Shown here in pieces: positions 37,281 through 45,077 of a DNA stretch of 48,697 nucleotides. The notes under the pieces were generated by a model. That model worked only from the letters and a program-made list of their open reading frames with translations, had not been told where the DNA came from and made no database searches. Made by a program: the position numbers and the translations under genes. Positions within the stretch are counted from its first letter, which is position 1. Each line of letters begins with the position of its first letter. The stretch covers positions 20,252 to 68,948 of the forward strand of contig NZ_STFG01000017.1 of the NCBI RefSeq assembly GCF_004833285.1, in the 5' to 3' direction. The stretch is from Lampropedia puyangensis (GTDB lineage: Bacteria > Pseudomonadota > Gammaproteobacteria > Burkholderiales > Burkholderiaceae_C).

Positions 37281-38294
37281 TTACGGCTGGTAACCCGAGG
37301 TTTTAACCACTGGAGCCCATTGCTGTTCGAATGCGACCAACGTCGCGCGGGTTTGCGCTTGCGTGCTGCCCACAGGGGTAATCTTGGCATCAATAAAGCG
37401 CTGGCGCAGTGCAGGCTCTTGCATCACCTCGTGCACCGCGCTGGCTAGCACCTGCACCCTATCAGCAGGCGTACTTGCAGGGGCATACAACGTGTTCCAG
37501 CCTGCGGCTTGCAACTGCAAGCCCGCCTCTTGGAAAGTCGGCACCTGCGCAGCCCAAATGGAGCGCTCTTGCCCAGAGGTCGCCAAAATCCGCAATTTAC
37601 CGCCCAGGTACTGCGGCAGCAGCGCATCCTCTGTATCCACGGCCACAGGAATTTGCCCCCCCAGCAAATCGCTGGTCAGCGGCGCTGATCCGTTGTAGCC
37701 AATGACCTCCGATTGCACACCCGCTTTCTCCCCCAGCATCAGAGCAAAAAAGTGCGGCAGGCTACCGGTTGCAGGCACGCCTATATTGGCTTTGCTTGGG
37801 TTCTCACGCAGCCAAGTCATGAGGCCGCCCAAGTCCGTCACCGGCAAATCAGGGGCTACGGCCACTGCAAAGTCGTAATTGGTCAAGTGCGAAACGGGTG
37901 TGAAATCTTTTGCGACGTCATACCCCACGTCTTTAAACACCAAAGGCGCCACCACCATCACAGCTGGGTTGGCCAGCATCAACACATTCTTGTCTGCCGG
38001 AGTGGCTTTGAACTGTTGCGCAGCCACTCGGCCACCAGCACCAGGTTTATTTTCCACCACTACGGCCACGCCCAGCTTGACAGTCAAGGCATCTGCCAGC
38101 AGCCGCGCAGCACGGTCTGAAGAGCCACCAGCTGGGTACCCCACCACAATGCTCAGCGGGGACGTAAGCAACGCTTTCTGGGCCTGGACTTGAGAATGGG
38201 CCAGTGGTGGCTGTCCCATCCCACCCAGTAATGCCACAACAGCACTGCCTAATAGAACTTGGCGACGGGTCAAAACAGAACGAAACGATGTCAT
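37281..38294 (-). CDS. Bug/TctC-family solute-binding protein
   Basis: The start at 38294 has GGAG 7 bases upstream and gives 337 residues. A possible Tat motif (TRRQVLLG) precedes the hydrophobic core, then the mature protein shows SIVVGYPAGGSSDRAARLLAD, VVENKPGAGGRVAAQ and the NIGVPATGSLPHF region of Bug receptors. These bind carboxylates or amides for tripartite tricarboxylate transporters, but no tctA or tctB gene is nearby. Orphan Bug proteins are numerous in Comamonadaceae and Alcaligenaceae. It lies behind the sulfatase, same strand, 130 bases apart. Confidence 0.9.
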   Translation of the reverse strand: MTSFRSVLTRRQVLLGSAVVALLGGMGQPPLAHSQVQAQKALLTSPLSIVVGYPAGGSSDRAARLLADALTVKLGVAVVVENKPGAGGRVAAQQFKATPADKNVLMLANPAVMVVAPLVFKDVGYDVAKDFTPVSHLTNYDFAVAVAPDLPVTDLGGLMTWLRENPSKANIGVPATGSLPHFFALMLGEKAGVQSEVIGYNGSAPLTSDLLGGQIPVAVDTEDALLPQYLGGKLRILATSGQERSIWAAQVPTFQEAGLQLQAAGWNTLYAPASTPADRVQVLASAVHEVMQEPALRQRFIDAKITPVGSTQAQTRATLVAFEQQWAPVVKTSGYQP

Positions 38295-38562
38295 CAACAC
38301 ACTCCAAAGAAAAATAGGGCGCCACGCACAGCAAATACGAGTACGAGTGCGCTGTAGGCCACTAGCCTGCACTGCCGCGATTATCAAACGGCGCTATGCA
38401 CTTTTACTTATATGCTTATAGCTATATACAAGCGCAGCATCACGCGGGGAAACCCATAAAAAAGTGATGTGCACGCCCAAATGCAAGGCTAAGCGATCGC
38501 CAAACATCCGCACAAGGCGCATACGGCACGCTTGCACCGTGACTCTTTGGCACAATGGCACC

Positions 38563-39843
38563 ATGAACACCGCCACCATTGAAGAAACCATGCGCGCCAT
38601 TGGCGTGCAAGCTCGCCATGCCAGCGCCCGCATGGCCATCGCAACGACCCAACAAAAAGCACAGGCTTTGCGCACTTTGGCGCAATTGCTGCGCGAACAA
38701 TCGCCGGCGCTGCAAACAGAAAACGCCAAAGACGTAGAACGCGCCCGCGCCAATGGCTTGGCCGAACCGATGGTGGACCGCCTAAAACTCACAGACAAAG
38801 TGCTGGCAACCGCTGCCGAAGGCTGCGAACAACTGGCCGCCATGCCCGACATCATTGGCGACATCATCGGCCTGCGCCAGCAGCCATCAGGCATTCGCGT
38901 TGGACAGATGCGCGTGCCACTGGGCGTATTCGGCATGATTTACGAAAGCCGCCCCAACGTCACTATTGAAGCAGCAAGCCTGGCCATCAAAAGCGGCAAT
39001 GCCTGCATTTTGCGCGGCGGTTCGGAGGCGATTGACTCCAACAAAGCACAGGCAGCCTTGGTGCGCCAAGCCTTAATCAGCGCGCAATTACCCGAAGACG
39101 GCGTACAACTGGTGCCCACCACCGACCGCGCCGCCGTCGGCAGCCTCATCACCATGCCCGAGTACGTGGATGTCATCATCCCCCGCGGTGGCCGTGGCTT
39201 GATTGAACGCATTAGTGCCGAGGCCAAAGTGCCCGTCATCAAACATTTGGATGGCATTTGCCACACCTATGTGGACGACCCTTGCAACATCGACCAAGCC
39301 GTCACCATTGCCGACAACGCCAAAACCCAAAAGTACAGCCCCTGCAACGCCACCGAAACACTGCTGGTGGCACGCGGCGTGGCCGATGCCTTCCTGCCAA
39401 AAATCGCCGCCATCTATGCCGCCAAAGGCGTGGAAATGCGCGTGACAGGCGATGTCGCGCCGCTAGTATCCGCAGCGCCACAGGCCAACGTGGTGCCTGC
39501 CACAGAAGCGGACTGGAGCACCGAATACCTCGCCCCCATCATCAGCATCAAAATCGTCGCCGGGCTGGATGAGGCCATTGCCCACATCAACCAATACGGC
39601 AGCCACCACACCGATGCCATCGTCACCACAAACCACCAACACGCACAGCGTTTTTTGCGCGAAGTCGATTCAGCCAGCGTGATGGTCAACGCCAGCACGC
39701 GCTTTGCCGATGGCTTTGAGTTTGGCTTGGGAGCCGAAATTGGAATCAGCACCGACAAATTCCACGCCCGTGGGCCAGTGGGCGTGGAAGGCCTGACCTC
39801 GCTCAAATACATTGTGTTGGGTGAAGGCGAGATTCGGCAATAA
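38563..39843 (+). CDS. proA: Gamma-glutamyl phosphate reductase
   Basis: The start at 38563 ([14 protein letters not shown]) gives 426 residues, the normal ProA length. Catalytic Cys233 is in DGICHTYVD, preceded by the NADPH-site segments [17 protein letters not shown] and ILRGGSEA, and the C-terminal [18 protein letters not shown] is invariant-looking. It reduces gamma-glutamyl phosphate to the semialdehyde in proline synthesis. proB is not adjacent. The integron cassette array begins about 150 bases after its stop. Confidence 0.96.
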   Translation: MNTATIEETMRAIGVQARHASARMAIATTQQKAQALRTLAQLLREQSPALQTENAKDVERARANGLAEPMVDRLKLTDKVLATAAEGCEQLAAMPDIIGDIIGLRQQPSGIRVGQMRVPLGVFGMIYESRPNVTIEAASLAIKSGNACILRGGSEAIDSNKAQAALVRQALISAQLPEDGVQLVPTTDRAAVGSLITMPEYVDVIIPRGGRGLIERISAEAKVPVIKHLDGICHTYVDDPCNIDQAVTIADNAKTQKYSPCNATETLLVARGVADAFLPKIAAIYAAKGVEMRVTGDVAPLVSAAPQANVVPATEADWSTEYLAPIISIKIVAGLDEAIAHINQYGSHHTDAIVTTNHQHAQRFLREVDSASVMVNASTRFADGFEFGLGAEIGISTDKFHARGPVGVEGLTSLKYIVLGEGEIRQ

Positions 39844-40005
39844 CAACGTAAATGGGAAAAGCCCGAGCGCACTTCCCATCCGCAAAAATTTAGGCCTGTC
39901 TAATAGACTGGCAGGCTTGCTTTCCCTATGTAAGTAAGAACTACAGGTTGCATTAGGCGGTGTAGCTCAGTAAGATCAAAGCCTTCTAATTCTAGTTAGA
40001 AGCAT
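39844..40005. other. proA 3' flank and left boundary of the cassette array
   Basis: No gene fits here. ATGGGAA/TTCCCAT at about 39852-39879 could end proA transcription, and GCCTG/CAGGC at 39894-39916 is a second small hairpin. CTTCTAA-TTCTAG-TTAGAAG at 39984-40002 contains GTTAGAA (39995-40001), a candidate core for the site that received the first cassette. No integrase gene and no full attI were recognised. Confidence 0.45.
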
Positions 40006-40257
40006 ATGCCTATGCAGAGAAATAAATCCAAGCGGGAAGGTTGGCGCTGGTGGCTTCAACTCTATATCGCCGGAAATGTAATATCTTTTATTGCATTTGC
40101 AATATTAGGTTTAATAACACTTCCTCTTGGTAAAAATAATCCCACTGATCCCATATTGATTTTATTTTTTTCAGAAAATTTTTATGGTTTCCTGTTTAGA
40201 CTGTTTTTCGCTTTGCTTTCAGCATGGTTGATCCGAAAGCATTTAACTCCGCTCTAA
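40006..40257 (+). CDS. Cassette 1: small two-helix membrane protein, unknown function
   Basis: The 83-residue product starts at 40006 or at the next ATG, 40012. It has a basic N-terminus (KSKREGWRWW) and two hydrophobic segments at about 16-40 and 49-75, the second ending AWLIRKH. No family was recognised. The stop codon TAA is part of the attC core, as is common in cassettes. The gene is A+T-rich relative to its surroundings, consistent with transfer. It could equally be a small toxin or an envelope peptide; nothing in the sequence decides. Confidence 0.65.
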   Translation: MPMQRNKSKREGWRWWLQLYIAGNVISFIAFAILGLITLPLGKNNPTDPILILFFSENFYGFLFRLFFALLSAWLIRKHLTPL

Positions 40258-40307
40258 CCCTTCGCTCAAGCGGACTGCTTCGCAGCCGCTTAGCTCAAAC
40301 GTTAGGC
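40252..40307 (+). other. attC site of cassette 1
   Basis: The left core is CTCTAAC (40252-40258) and the right core GTTAGGC (40301-40307). Between them AAGCGG-A-CTGC-TTC-GCAG-CCGCTT folds perfectly except for one extrahelical A, the polarity signal used by integron integrases. The length is 56 bp. Confidence 0.92.
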
Positions 40308-40310
40308 GTC

Positions 40311-40592
40311 ATGACTGACATCGCGATCCTTCTAAATGACTTTGCAAGCGAGGTCGCTCCGATTTGCTCGCATGTCAGTGTGCGCAACGACGAAAACGGC
40401 CCATACGTGTTCGCGCTTGGCCTCAAGGGGATGCACACTCTGCAGTTGAGAATGTCGGGCGGAAATTTTGTCGTGCAACTCTGGCTTGGAGCCACTGCGG
40501 AAGATGAGAGCATCATTGAAGAGCCAAAGTTCTCCGATGCAAGTCGAGCGTTTCGAGCGGCCAAGGAATGGCTTGAAAAAGATGTCGTCTAA
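40311..40592 (+). CDS. Cassette 2: 93-residue soluble protein, unknown function
   Basis: The ATG at 40311 is four bases after the upstream GTTAGGC core and has no Shine-Dalgarno. The frame is also open upstream through the attC, but that part reads as the recombination site, not protein. The product (MTDIAILLNDFASEVAPICS, ending AAKEWLEKDVV) is acidic, without membrane segments or a recognised domain. The stop overlaps the next attC core (GTCTAAC). No function is proposed. Confidence 0.65.
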   Translation: MTDIAILLNDFASEVAPICSHVSVRNDENGPYVFALGLKGMHTLQLRMSGGNFVVQLWLGATAEDESIIEEPKFSDASRAFRAAKEWLEKDVV

Positions 40593-40636
40593 CCCAGCGG
40601 ACAGCCTTCGGCTGCCGCTGAATTCAAACGTTAGCT
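40587..40636 (+). other. attC site of cassette 2
   Basis: GTCTAAC (40587-40593) matches RYYYAAC exactly and GTTAGCT (40630-40636) departs from GTTRRRY at one base. The interior CAGCGG-A-CAGC-CTTCG-GCTG-CCGCTG is a perfect hairpin with one extrahelical A. The length is 50 bp. Confidence 0.9.
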
Positions 40637-40641
40637 TGCAC

Positions 40642-41124
40642 ATGAAACGTTCTAGAGAATTCAGTGTTCTTCAAGTCGCGATCGTGGCAGTCGTCGCGCT
40701 TGTTTATGCCGCGATGCTCTATTTCCGCGCTGCCACGGCTTCACTTGACGATCACTATCAGCCTGGCATCTCTACGTTGCAGAGCTGGTGCATGCCCGGT
40801 GCGCTGCTTTTCGGTCTTACGCTAGTCGCGGTTGCCTTTCGCTCTGTGCTTGCTGCTCAGGTCGCGGTTTACACAAGCATTTCCGCAATCATCATTTGCG
40901 CGTTCCTGCTTATCTTTGTTATTTCCCACTCCGGTAATCGCAACTCTTGGGTGTTTCCACAACAACGAACACTTCAAACCACTATCCACACGGCGCTTTT
41001 CAGCCCGAATTTTTCAAACCGCTCCACAGGTTCCATCATCGGTAGCGCTATTGTTGCGTCCTGCTTCCTTGGTATTTCAGGCTTTGTGCTTCGGCGCCGC
41101 AAGCTAACAATTCATTCAAGCTGA
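40642..41124 (+). CDS. Cassette 3: four-helix membrane protein, unknown function
   Basis: The ATG at 40642, five bases after the upstream core, gives 160 residues. Four hydrophobic segments are visible: about 9-30, 50-70, 72-96 and 133-150, the last followed by LRRRKL. No family was recognised. The last residues are encoded inside the attC of its own cassette, a normal feature of cassette genes. A role in the cell envelope is all that can be inferred. Confidence 0.65.
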   Translation: MKRSREFSVLQVAIVAVVALVYAAMLYFRAATASLDDHYQPGISTLQSWCMPGALLFGLTLVAVAFRSVLAAQVAVYTSISAIIICAFLLIFVISHSGNRNSWVFPQQRTLQTTIHTALFSPNFSNRSTGSIIGSAIVASCFLGISGFVLRRRKLTIHSS

Positions 41125-41165
41125 CCACCGCAAGCGGCGGCGGCGGCTTAATTAAGGCGTTAGAA
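41102..41165 (+). other. attC site of cassette 3
   Basis: The left core AGCTAAC (41102-41108) is followed by AATTCATTCAAG, the wording common in many chromosomal-integron attC sites. The right core is GTTAGAA (41159-41165), off consensus in its last base. CCACCGC pairs with the GGCGG run near 41137, and AAGC/GCTTAATT flank it. The length is 64 bp. Confidence 0.82.
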
Positions 41166-41178
41166 TTTCTGTGAGTTG

Positions 41179-41487
41179 ATGAAAATCCATATTTCACTCG
41201 AAAAGAAAGAGCGCCATGTGAATCTGCTATGGGCTTTATTTGCAATTACAGAGCCTTTCTCACATGAACGAAACGACATCACATTCATTTCAGATGATGG
41301 TCTTTACGCCTTCACCATCAGGACAGACATAAACTATGTTGCATTTGGGCCAAGTGAACAACTAGACAGGCCCGACCTTTGGACAGAAAACATTGCTAGA
41401 GGTGAAATTGAGAAGCTCTTTTGCAGATTCTTATCGTCACAATACGATGAACTGCAAAGCTTTCCATGGATATCCAAAGAACTCTAA
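41179..41487 (+). CDS. Cassette 4: 102-residue protein, unknown function
   Basis: The ATG at 41179 has GTGAG a few bases upstream. The 102-residue product (MKIHISLEKKERHVNLLWAL, ending SSQYDELQSFPWISKEL) has no membrane segment, signal peptide or recognised domain. Its stop codon TAA lies in the attC core at 41482. The gene is A+T-richer than the flanking chromosome. No function is proposed. Confidence 0.65.
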   Translation: MKIHISLEKKERHVNLLWALFAITEPFSHERNDITFISDDGLYAFTIRTDINYVAFGPSEQLDRPDLWTENIARGEIEKLFCRFLSSQYDELQSFPWISKEL

Positions 41488-41543
41488 CCTTGCATTCAAG
41501 CGGACTGTGGCTTGCAGCCAGCCGCTTAACTTGTACGTTAGGC
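41482..41543 (+). other. attC site of cassette 4
   Basis: The cores are CTCTAAC (41482-41488) and GTTAGGC (41537-41543). AAGCGG/CCGCTT with an extrahelical A enclose an imperfect GGCT-TGC-AGCC inner stem. The sequence GCATTCAAGCGGACTG is close to that of the cassette-1 attC, as expected for a chromosomal array. The length is 62 bp. Confidence 0.9.
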
Positions 41544-41569
41544 AGCTTCAGACCGCCAAGGAGAGTCCA

Positions 41570-42072
41570 TTGAGCAATTGGGACACTACATTTCCGCCGC
41601 TGTTGCACCAGCTGGAGTTCGACTACGATGGCGGGTACGACTTTGAACCGTGCCAAAACTTCTTTCCAGCGGAAGAGAATGCAAGCTGGTTCAAAGCTTG
41701 GACGGGCAATGCGCAGTAGACGGATCGCAGTTCAGGGTCTTTGGGCAAGACGGTACTGGTGGCTACGCTGCCTTTTGGCTTGTTCTTCCAAACGAACCGC
41801 TTGAGAAGCAACCCATAGTCTTCCTTGGCTCGGAGGGCGAGAAAGGTGTTGTAGCGCTCAACCTAGACGAATACCTTTGGCTACTGGCCAATGGTGTTGG
41901 TCCATATGAGGCTGTGGCCTACCCAGATTTAGATGGCAAGCCCAATGCTCAATTCGCATCGTTTGCTATAGAAAACTCAGGGGTCGCCGCGCTCTCGGCT
42001 GCGGAGATCCTCTCCAGGGCAAATGAAGCGCATCCCGGCTTCTCGGAGCAGATCGATAGCTTGTGTAGGTAG
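41570..42072 (+). pseudogene. Cassette 5: SMI1/KNR4-like protein, frameshifted
   Basis: A TTG at 41570 with AAGGAG six bases upstream opens a frame that reads to FPAEENASWFKAWTGNAQ and stops at 41717-41719. The continuation VDGSQFRVFGQDGTGGYAAFW lies in the frame one base earlier and ends at the TAG at 42070-42072. A one-base deletion near 41695-41716 would explain this, and restoring it would give about 166 residues. The pattern (GQDGTGGYAAFWLV, then VALNLDEYLWLLANG) resembles SMI1/KNR4 (SUKH) proteins, often immunity proteins of toxin systems and frequent integron cargo. That family call is tentative. A sequencing error cannot be excluded. Confidence 0.6.
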
Positions 42073-42090
42073 CTCGGTGCGCAAAAAGCT

Positions 42091-42147
42091 GCCTAACCCT
42101 TCAGTCGAGCGGACCGCCTACGGCGTCCGCTCACCTTTGCGTTAGGC
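42091..42147 (+). other. attC site of cassette 5
   Basis: Both cores are perfect: GCCTAAC (42091-42097) and GTTAGGC (42141-42147). GAGCGGA-C-CGCC-TAC-GGCG-TCCGCTC folds with one extrahelical base. The length is 57 bp. It is the last attC of the array; chromosomal sequence follows. Confidence 0.93.
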
Positions 42148-42169
42148 TTGCCTCATTAAAGAAAAAGGC

Positions 42170-42186
42170 TTTGTCACAGTGACAAA
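42170..42186. promoter_or_regulatory. Palindrome upstream of the flavin-monooxygenase operon
   Basis: TTTGTCAC-A-GTGACAAA is an inverted repeat with perfect 8-bp arms in the 242-base gap before the operon. It could be an operator, but the cognate regulator is not evident. It begins only 23 bases after the last attC. Confidence 0.4.
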
Positions 42187-42334
42187 ACAGGGCCCAAATG
42201 AAAGGCTATACATCCCTGATTAGGGAGCCTGGGAGTAGGGCTGGTCAGTGCTGTTTTTTTACTGCGACAGAACTTATCACCCATCCATCTCATCATGTGC
42301 ATGCTGCGGAATAAACATATGGATTAAAAGTATT

Positions 42335-42362
42335 TTGACACATTGAACGCCTGACACAGAAT
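42335..42362 (+). promoter_or_regulatory. Candidate sigma-70 promoter for the monooxygenase-ABC operon
   Basis: A perfect -35 TTGACA at 42335-42340 is followed after 16 bases by CAGAAT at 42357-42362, a weak -10. The start codon of the first gene lies 28 bases further on. Confidence 0.35.
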
Positions 42363-42389
42363 TCGGCTTCTTTTTAGAAATCGCCAGTT

Positions 42390-43514
42390 ATGCATTCAGT
42401 GCCGCAACAGAGGAACCGCACATACGTCCTCCCTTTTCTTAGCTATCAGTTGGGTCAAACTGATGACCGTTCAGGGGCTCATTCCGAGTTTAGTGGTGAA
42501 CACCTGCATGCCGGTCCGCGCGAGCTACAAACACTGGTGAGAGAGGCGGATTCTGCTGGTGTAGCACTGCTGATACTGTCTGAAAACACGCACTCAGCCA
42601 ATCAACCGCTGCAGTGGGAGCCTGGCGTATTGGCCGCATTCCTGGCCACACAAACAACGCACATCGGATTGGTCGTCGGGGCATCTCCCTGTGTATTTGA
42701 ACCCTTCAATCTTGCTCGTCTAATCGCGTCTACTGACTATGTCTCGAATGGCCGTGCGGGGTGGCTTGTCCAAGAATACGGGCCCACAGATACCGCGCAG
42801 CGCTACGTCACTGGGCCTGGTGCTCGTGGCATTGCCAGTAATGAAAATTTGCCTGAATACATCAGTGTTATCCGCAAGCTTTGGGACTCTTGGGAAGACG
42901 ATGCTTTCGTGCGCGACAAATCCACTGGATGCTTCGTGCTATCTGAAAAAGTGCATGCCGTCAAACATGAAGGCCTGCATTTCTCCGTCGAAGGTGCACT
43001 CAATGTCGCACGCCCACCTCAAGGGCAACCTCCTGTAGTACTGCAATGGCGTGAAGGTTGTGATCTTCATAACTTAGAGGCCGACATTGCCATTATTTCA
43101 CCGCGCGACAGCCTCCATGCTATTGAGCTGCAGGTGCAAATACGAGAGCAAAACCCAAAATGGGAAGGTCTTGTCTTTGCCAATGTGTATTTCAAACTTA
43201 CTGAAGCAGCAGATCCTCAGTCAGGCCATGTTGCATCACGTCTACTAAACAGTGAGTTAGAAGGCGACGCTAAAACTCTAGCGAAAGCACTACTGACCTT
43301 TGCACAGCAATCTGGAATCGATGGATTAAACCTTCGACCTATCTCAAACGCTGCTAGACAGCTTCAACTCGCCAGCCGCGAACTGCTACCAGTCTGGCTT
43401 GCGCAAGAGACGCAAACTTCACTTGATTCAGCAAATCTGCCACGTATAACGCTGCGTCAAAAGCTAAGGCTTCGCCGCCCTGCCAACCGACTTCAAGAGT
43501 CTTCCTCGATCTGA
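42390..43514 (+). CDS. Short luciferase-like flavin monooxygenase homologue, probably degenerate
   Basis: The 374-residue protein belongs to the NtaA/SnaA/DszA branch of bacterial luciferase-like monooxygenases: SVIRKLWDSWEDDAFVRDKSTG at 159-180 and GLHFSVEGALNVARPPQG are closely shared with the family. It is about 75 residues shorter than usual. Where homologues have the FMN-phosphate motif A-G-x-S-x2-G, it reads LQWREGCDLHNLEADIAI at 218-235. Flavin binding is therefore doubtful. It may be a non-catalytic partner of the full-length enzyme encoded 30 bases downstream, or a decaying paralogue. No clear ribosome site is seen at the ATG. Confidence 0.78.
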   Translation: MHSVPQQRNRTYVLPFLSYQLGQTDDRSGAHSEFSGEHLHAGPRELQTLVREADSAGVALLILSENTHSANQPLQWEPGVLAAFLATQTTHIGLVVGASPCVFEPFNLARLIASTDYVSNGRAGWLVQEYGPTDTAQRYVTGPGARGIASNENLPEYISVIRKLWDSWEDDAFVRDKSTGCFVLSEKVHAVKHEGLHFSVEGALNVARPPQGQPPVVLQWREGCDLHNLEADIAIISPRDSLHAIELQVQIREQNPKWEGLVFANVYFKLTEAADPQSGHVASRLLNSELEGDAKTLAKALLTFAQQSGIDGLNLRPISNAARQLQLASRELLPVWLAQETQTSLDSANLPRITLRQKLRLRRPANRLQESSSI

Positions 43515-43544
43515 TCGCAGCCCGTTTTATTTTTCTCCATACGA

Positions 43545-45077
43545 ATGATTTCCGCTAAACCCTCCAAGAAACAGCTTCGATTGGGTCTGATGTTCTGGGC
43601 CACTGGTACCCATTCAGCCGGTTGGCGCCACCCGGATGCGCGCACAGATGGCGCTTTCGATATAGCCTTTATCCAGTCTGTCGTGAAGACTGCCGAGGCA
43701 GCAAAATTCGACTTTCTATTTCTAGGTGATCGACTGGTTTCCGACCCCGCGCTGGCAAAAACAAACCCCGGCCAGATGTCGCGCCTGGAGCCATTTACGG
43801 TGGCCAGTGCCGTGGCGGCAGTGACCACTCACATCGGCCTAGTGGTAACCGCCAACCCCACCTACAACGACCCCTACACCGTGGCCCGTATGACCGCTGC
43901 GCTGGACCACCTCAGTGGCGGGCGCGCCTCGTGGAACTTGGTAACCGGGGCTGACCCAGCCGCCGCACAGAACTTCGGTCGCAAGGAACACTGGTCTACA
44001 GAGCAACGCTATGACTGGGCCGATGAGTTCGTGGACGTGGTGCGGAAACTCTGGGATAGTTGGGAAGACGACGCTGTGCAAACAGATCTACACGGCCTAA
44101 AAATTGACCGCAATCGCATTCATCCAATTGCCCACACAGGCCCACTAATCCACATCGACAGCGCACTGGACATGCCGCGCCCACCGCAAGGCCATGTAGT
44201 ACTGCTGCATGCGGGCACCTCCGACCGCTCACGCGAATTGGCAGCGCGCGAAGCAGACGTAGTTTTCACCGGTGCGGCCACACACGCAGATGCACAGGCC
44301 TATTACCGTGACATCAAGGCTCGAGCGGCCAAATACGACCGTGCGGCCGACGACATCTCCATCATGCCCGGACTGATCGTGATTACAGCTGAGACCACCG
44401 CTGAAGCTGTCGCCATTTATGACCAACTCAATGCCTTGATCACGCTAGATGCGGAGGACCCTCGCACAGAAGGAGAGGTAAACACTGAAGATAAACTACA
44501 AGGCTTCCAGTACGTATCTCTGGGGCGCGGAAGCAAGCGCAACCTTACGCTCGTATCATCTGCCATTGGAGTGGACGTACGAGGCAACGATCACGACGCA
44601 CTGGTACCACCTGACGTGTTGACACGTGCACACGAAGCCGGTCAGGCCATCTTCAAGTTTGTCTCCACCCAGACGCGTCGCACGGTAGATGCGGCAGATC
44701 CGGCACAGCGCATCCGCTTTCGCGACCTCATCCACGCCTCTATTGCCCAGACCGCCACCGTGGTTGGCAACCCCCAGGAAGTGGCTGATTTTATGCAACA
44801 CTGGCTGCACACTGAAGCAGCCGATGGTTTCAATATATTCCCATCCTACCTGCCCGGAACAGTAGATGATTTCGCGCGGCTTGTGGTCCCAGAATTGCAA
44901 GCGCGCGGCCTCTTCAGGCTGGACTACAGCGGCCATACCTTCCGTGACCATTTGCGGTTAACGCGCCCACCTCGCCGCACAACGCCGCCACTTTCACCCT
45001 CAATCAGCGAGGACACTTTTTCCAGTAGTGCAGTGAGTGCGGTTAAACCTTTAGCAGTTGAGCCAAGCCATGGCTGA
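43545..45077 (+). CDS. FMN-dependent monooxygenase, NtaA/SnaA/DszA family
   Basis: The 510-residue enzyme carries the full set of motifs: FDFLFLGDRL at about 55-64, THIGLVVTANPTYNDPY at 95-111, HLSGGRASWNLVTG at 122-135, VRKLWDSWEDDA at 166-177 and the phosphate-binding AGTSDRSRELAAREADVVF, with Ala-Gly-Thr-Ser at 223-226. Members use FMNH2 from a separate reductase and O2 to cleave C-N or C-S bonds in nitrilotriacetate, dibenzothiophene sulfone or similar compounds. The co-transcribed SsuABC-type importer suggests a sulfur- or amine-containing substrate. No flavin reductase gene is in the window. The last 40 residues are Ser/Pro-rich. Confidence 0.88.
   Translation: MISAKPSKKQLRLGLMFWATGTHSAGWRHPDARTDGAFDIAFIQSVVKTAEAAKFDFLFLGDRLVSDPALAKTNPGQMSRLEPFTVASAVAAVTTHIGLVVTANPTYNDPYTVARMTAALDHLSGGRASWNLVTGADPAAAQNFGRKEHWSTEQRYDWADEFVDVVRKLWDSWEDDAVQTDLHGLKIDRNRIHPIAHTGPLIHIDSALDMPRPPQGHVVLLHAGTSDRSRELAAREADVVFTGAATHADAQAYYRDIKARAAKYDRAADDISIMPGLIVITAETTAEAVAIYDQLNALITLDAEDPRTEGEVNTEDKLQGFQYVSLGRGSKRNLTLVSSAIGVDVRGNDHDALVPPDVLTRAHEAGQAIFKFVSTQTRRTVDAADPAQRIRFRDLIHASIAQTATVVGNPQEVADFMQHWLHTEAADGFNIFPSYLPGTVDDFARLVVPELQARGLFRLDYSGHTFRDHLRLTRPPRRTTPPLSPSISEDTFSSSAVSAVKPLAVEPSHG

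Larger units (their letters stand above)
39996..42147 (+). mobile_element. Integron gene-cassette array without integrase (CALIN-like)
   Basis: Five attC sites in the same orientation, ending at 40307, 40636, 41165, 41543 and 42147, delimit five cassettes of about 306, 329, 529, 378 and 604 bases. Each holds one small plus-strand gene and ends in an attC with RYYYAAC-like and GTTRRRY-like cores and an imperfect hairpin bearing an unpaired base. The first cassette is distinctly A+T-rich beside the flanking chromosome. There is no intI within about 40 kb upstream or 6.5 kb downstream. Either the integrase is elsewhere in the genome or the array is a detached relic. Confidence 0.9.

Noticed and set aside
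39960-40010. tRNA-like stretch with TGTAGCTCAG and GCCTTCTAA
   Set aside because: The D-stem does not close, there is no T-arm and no acceptor stem, so it is not a tRNA gene. It is kept only as a possible remnant near the array boundary.
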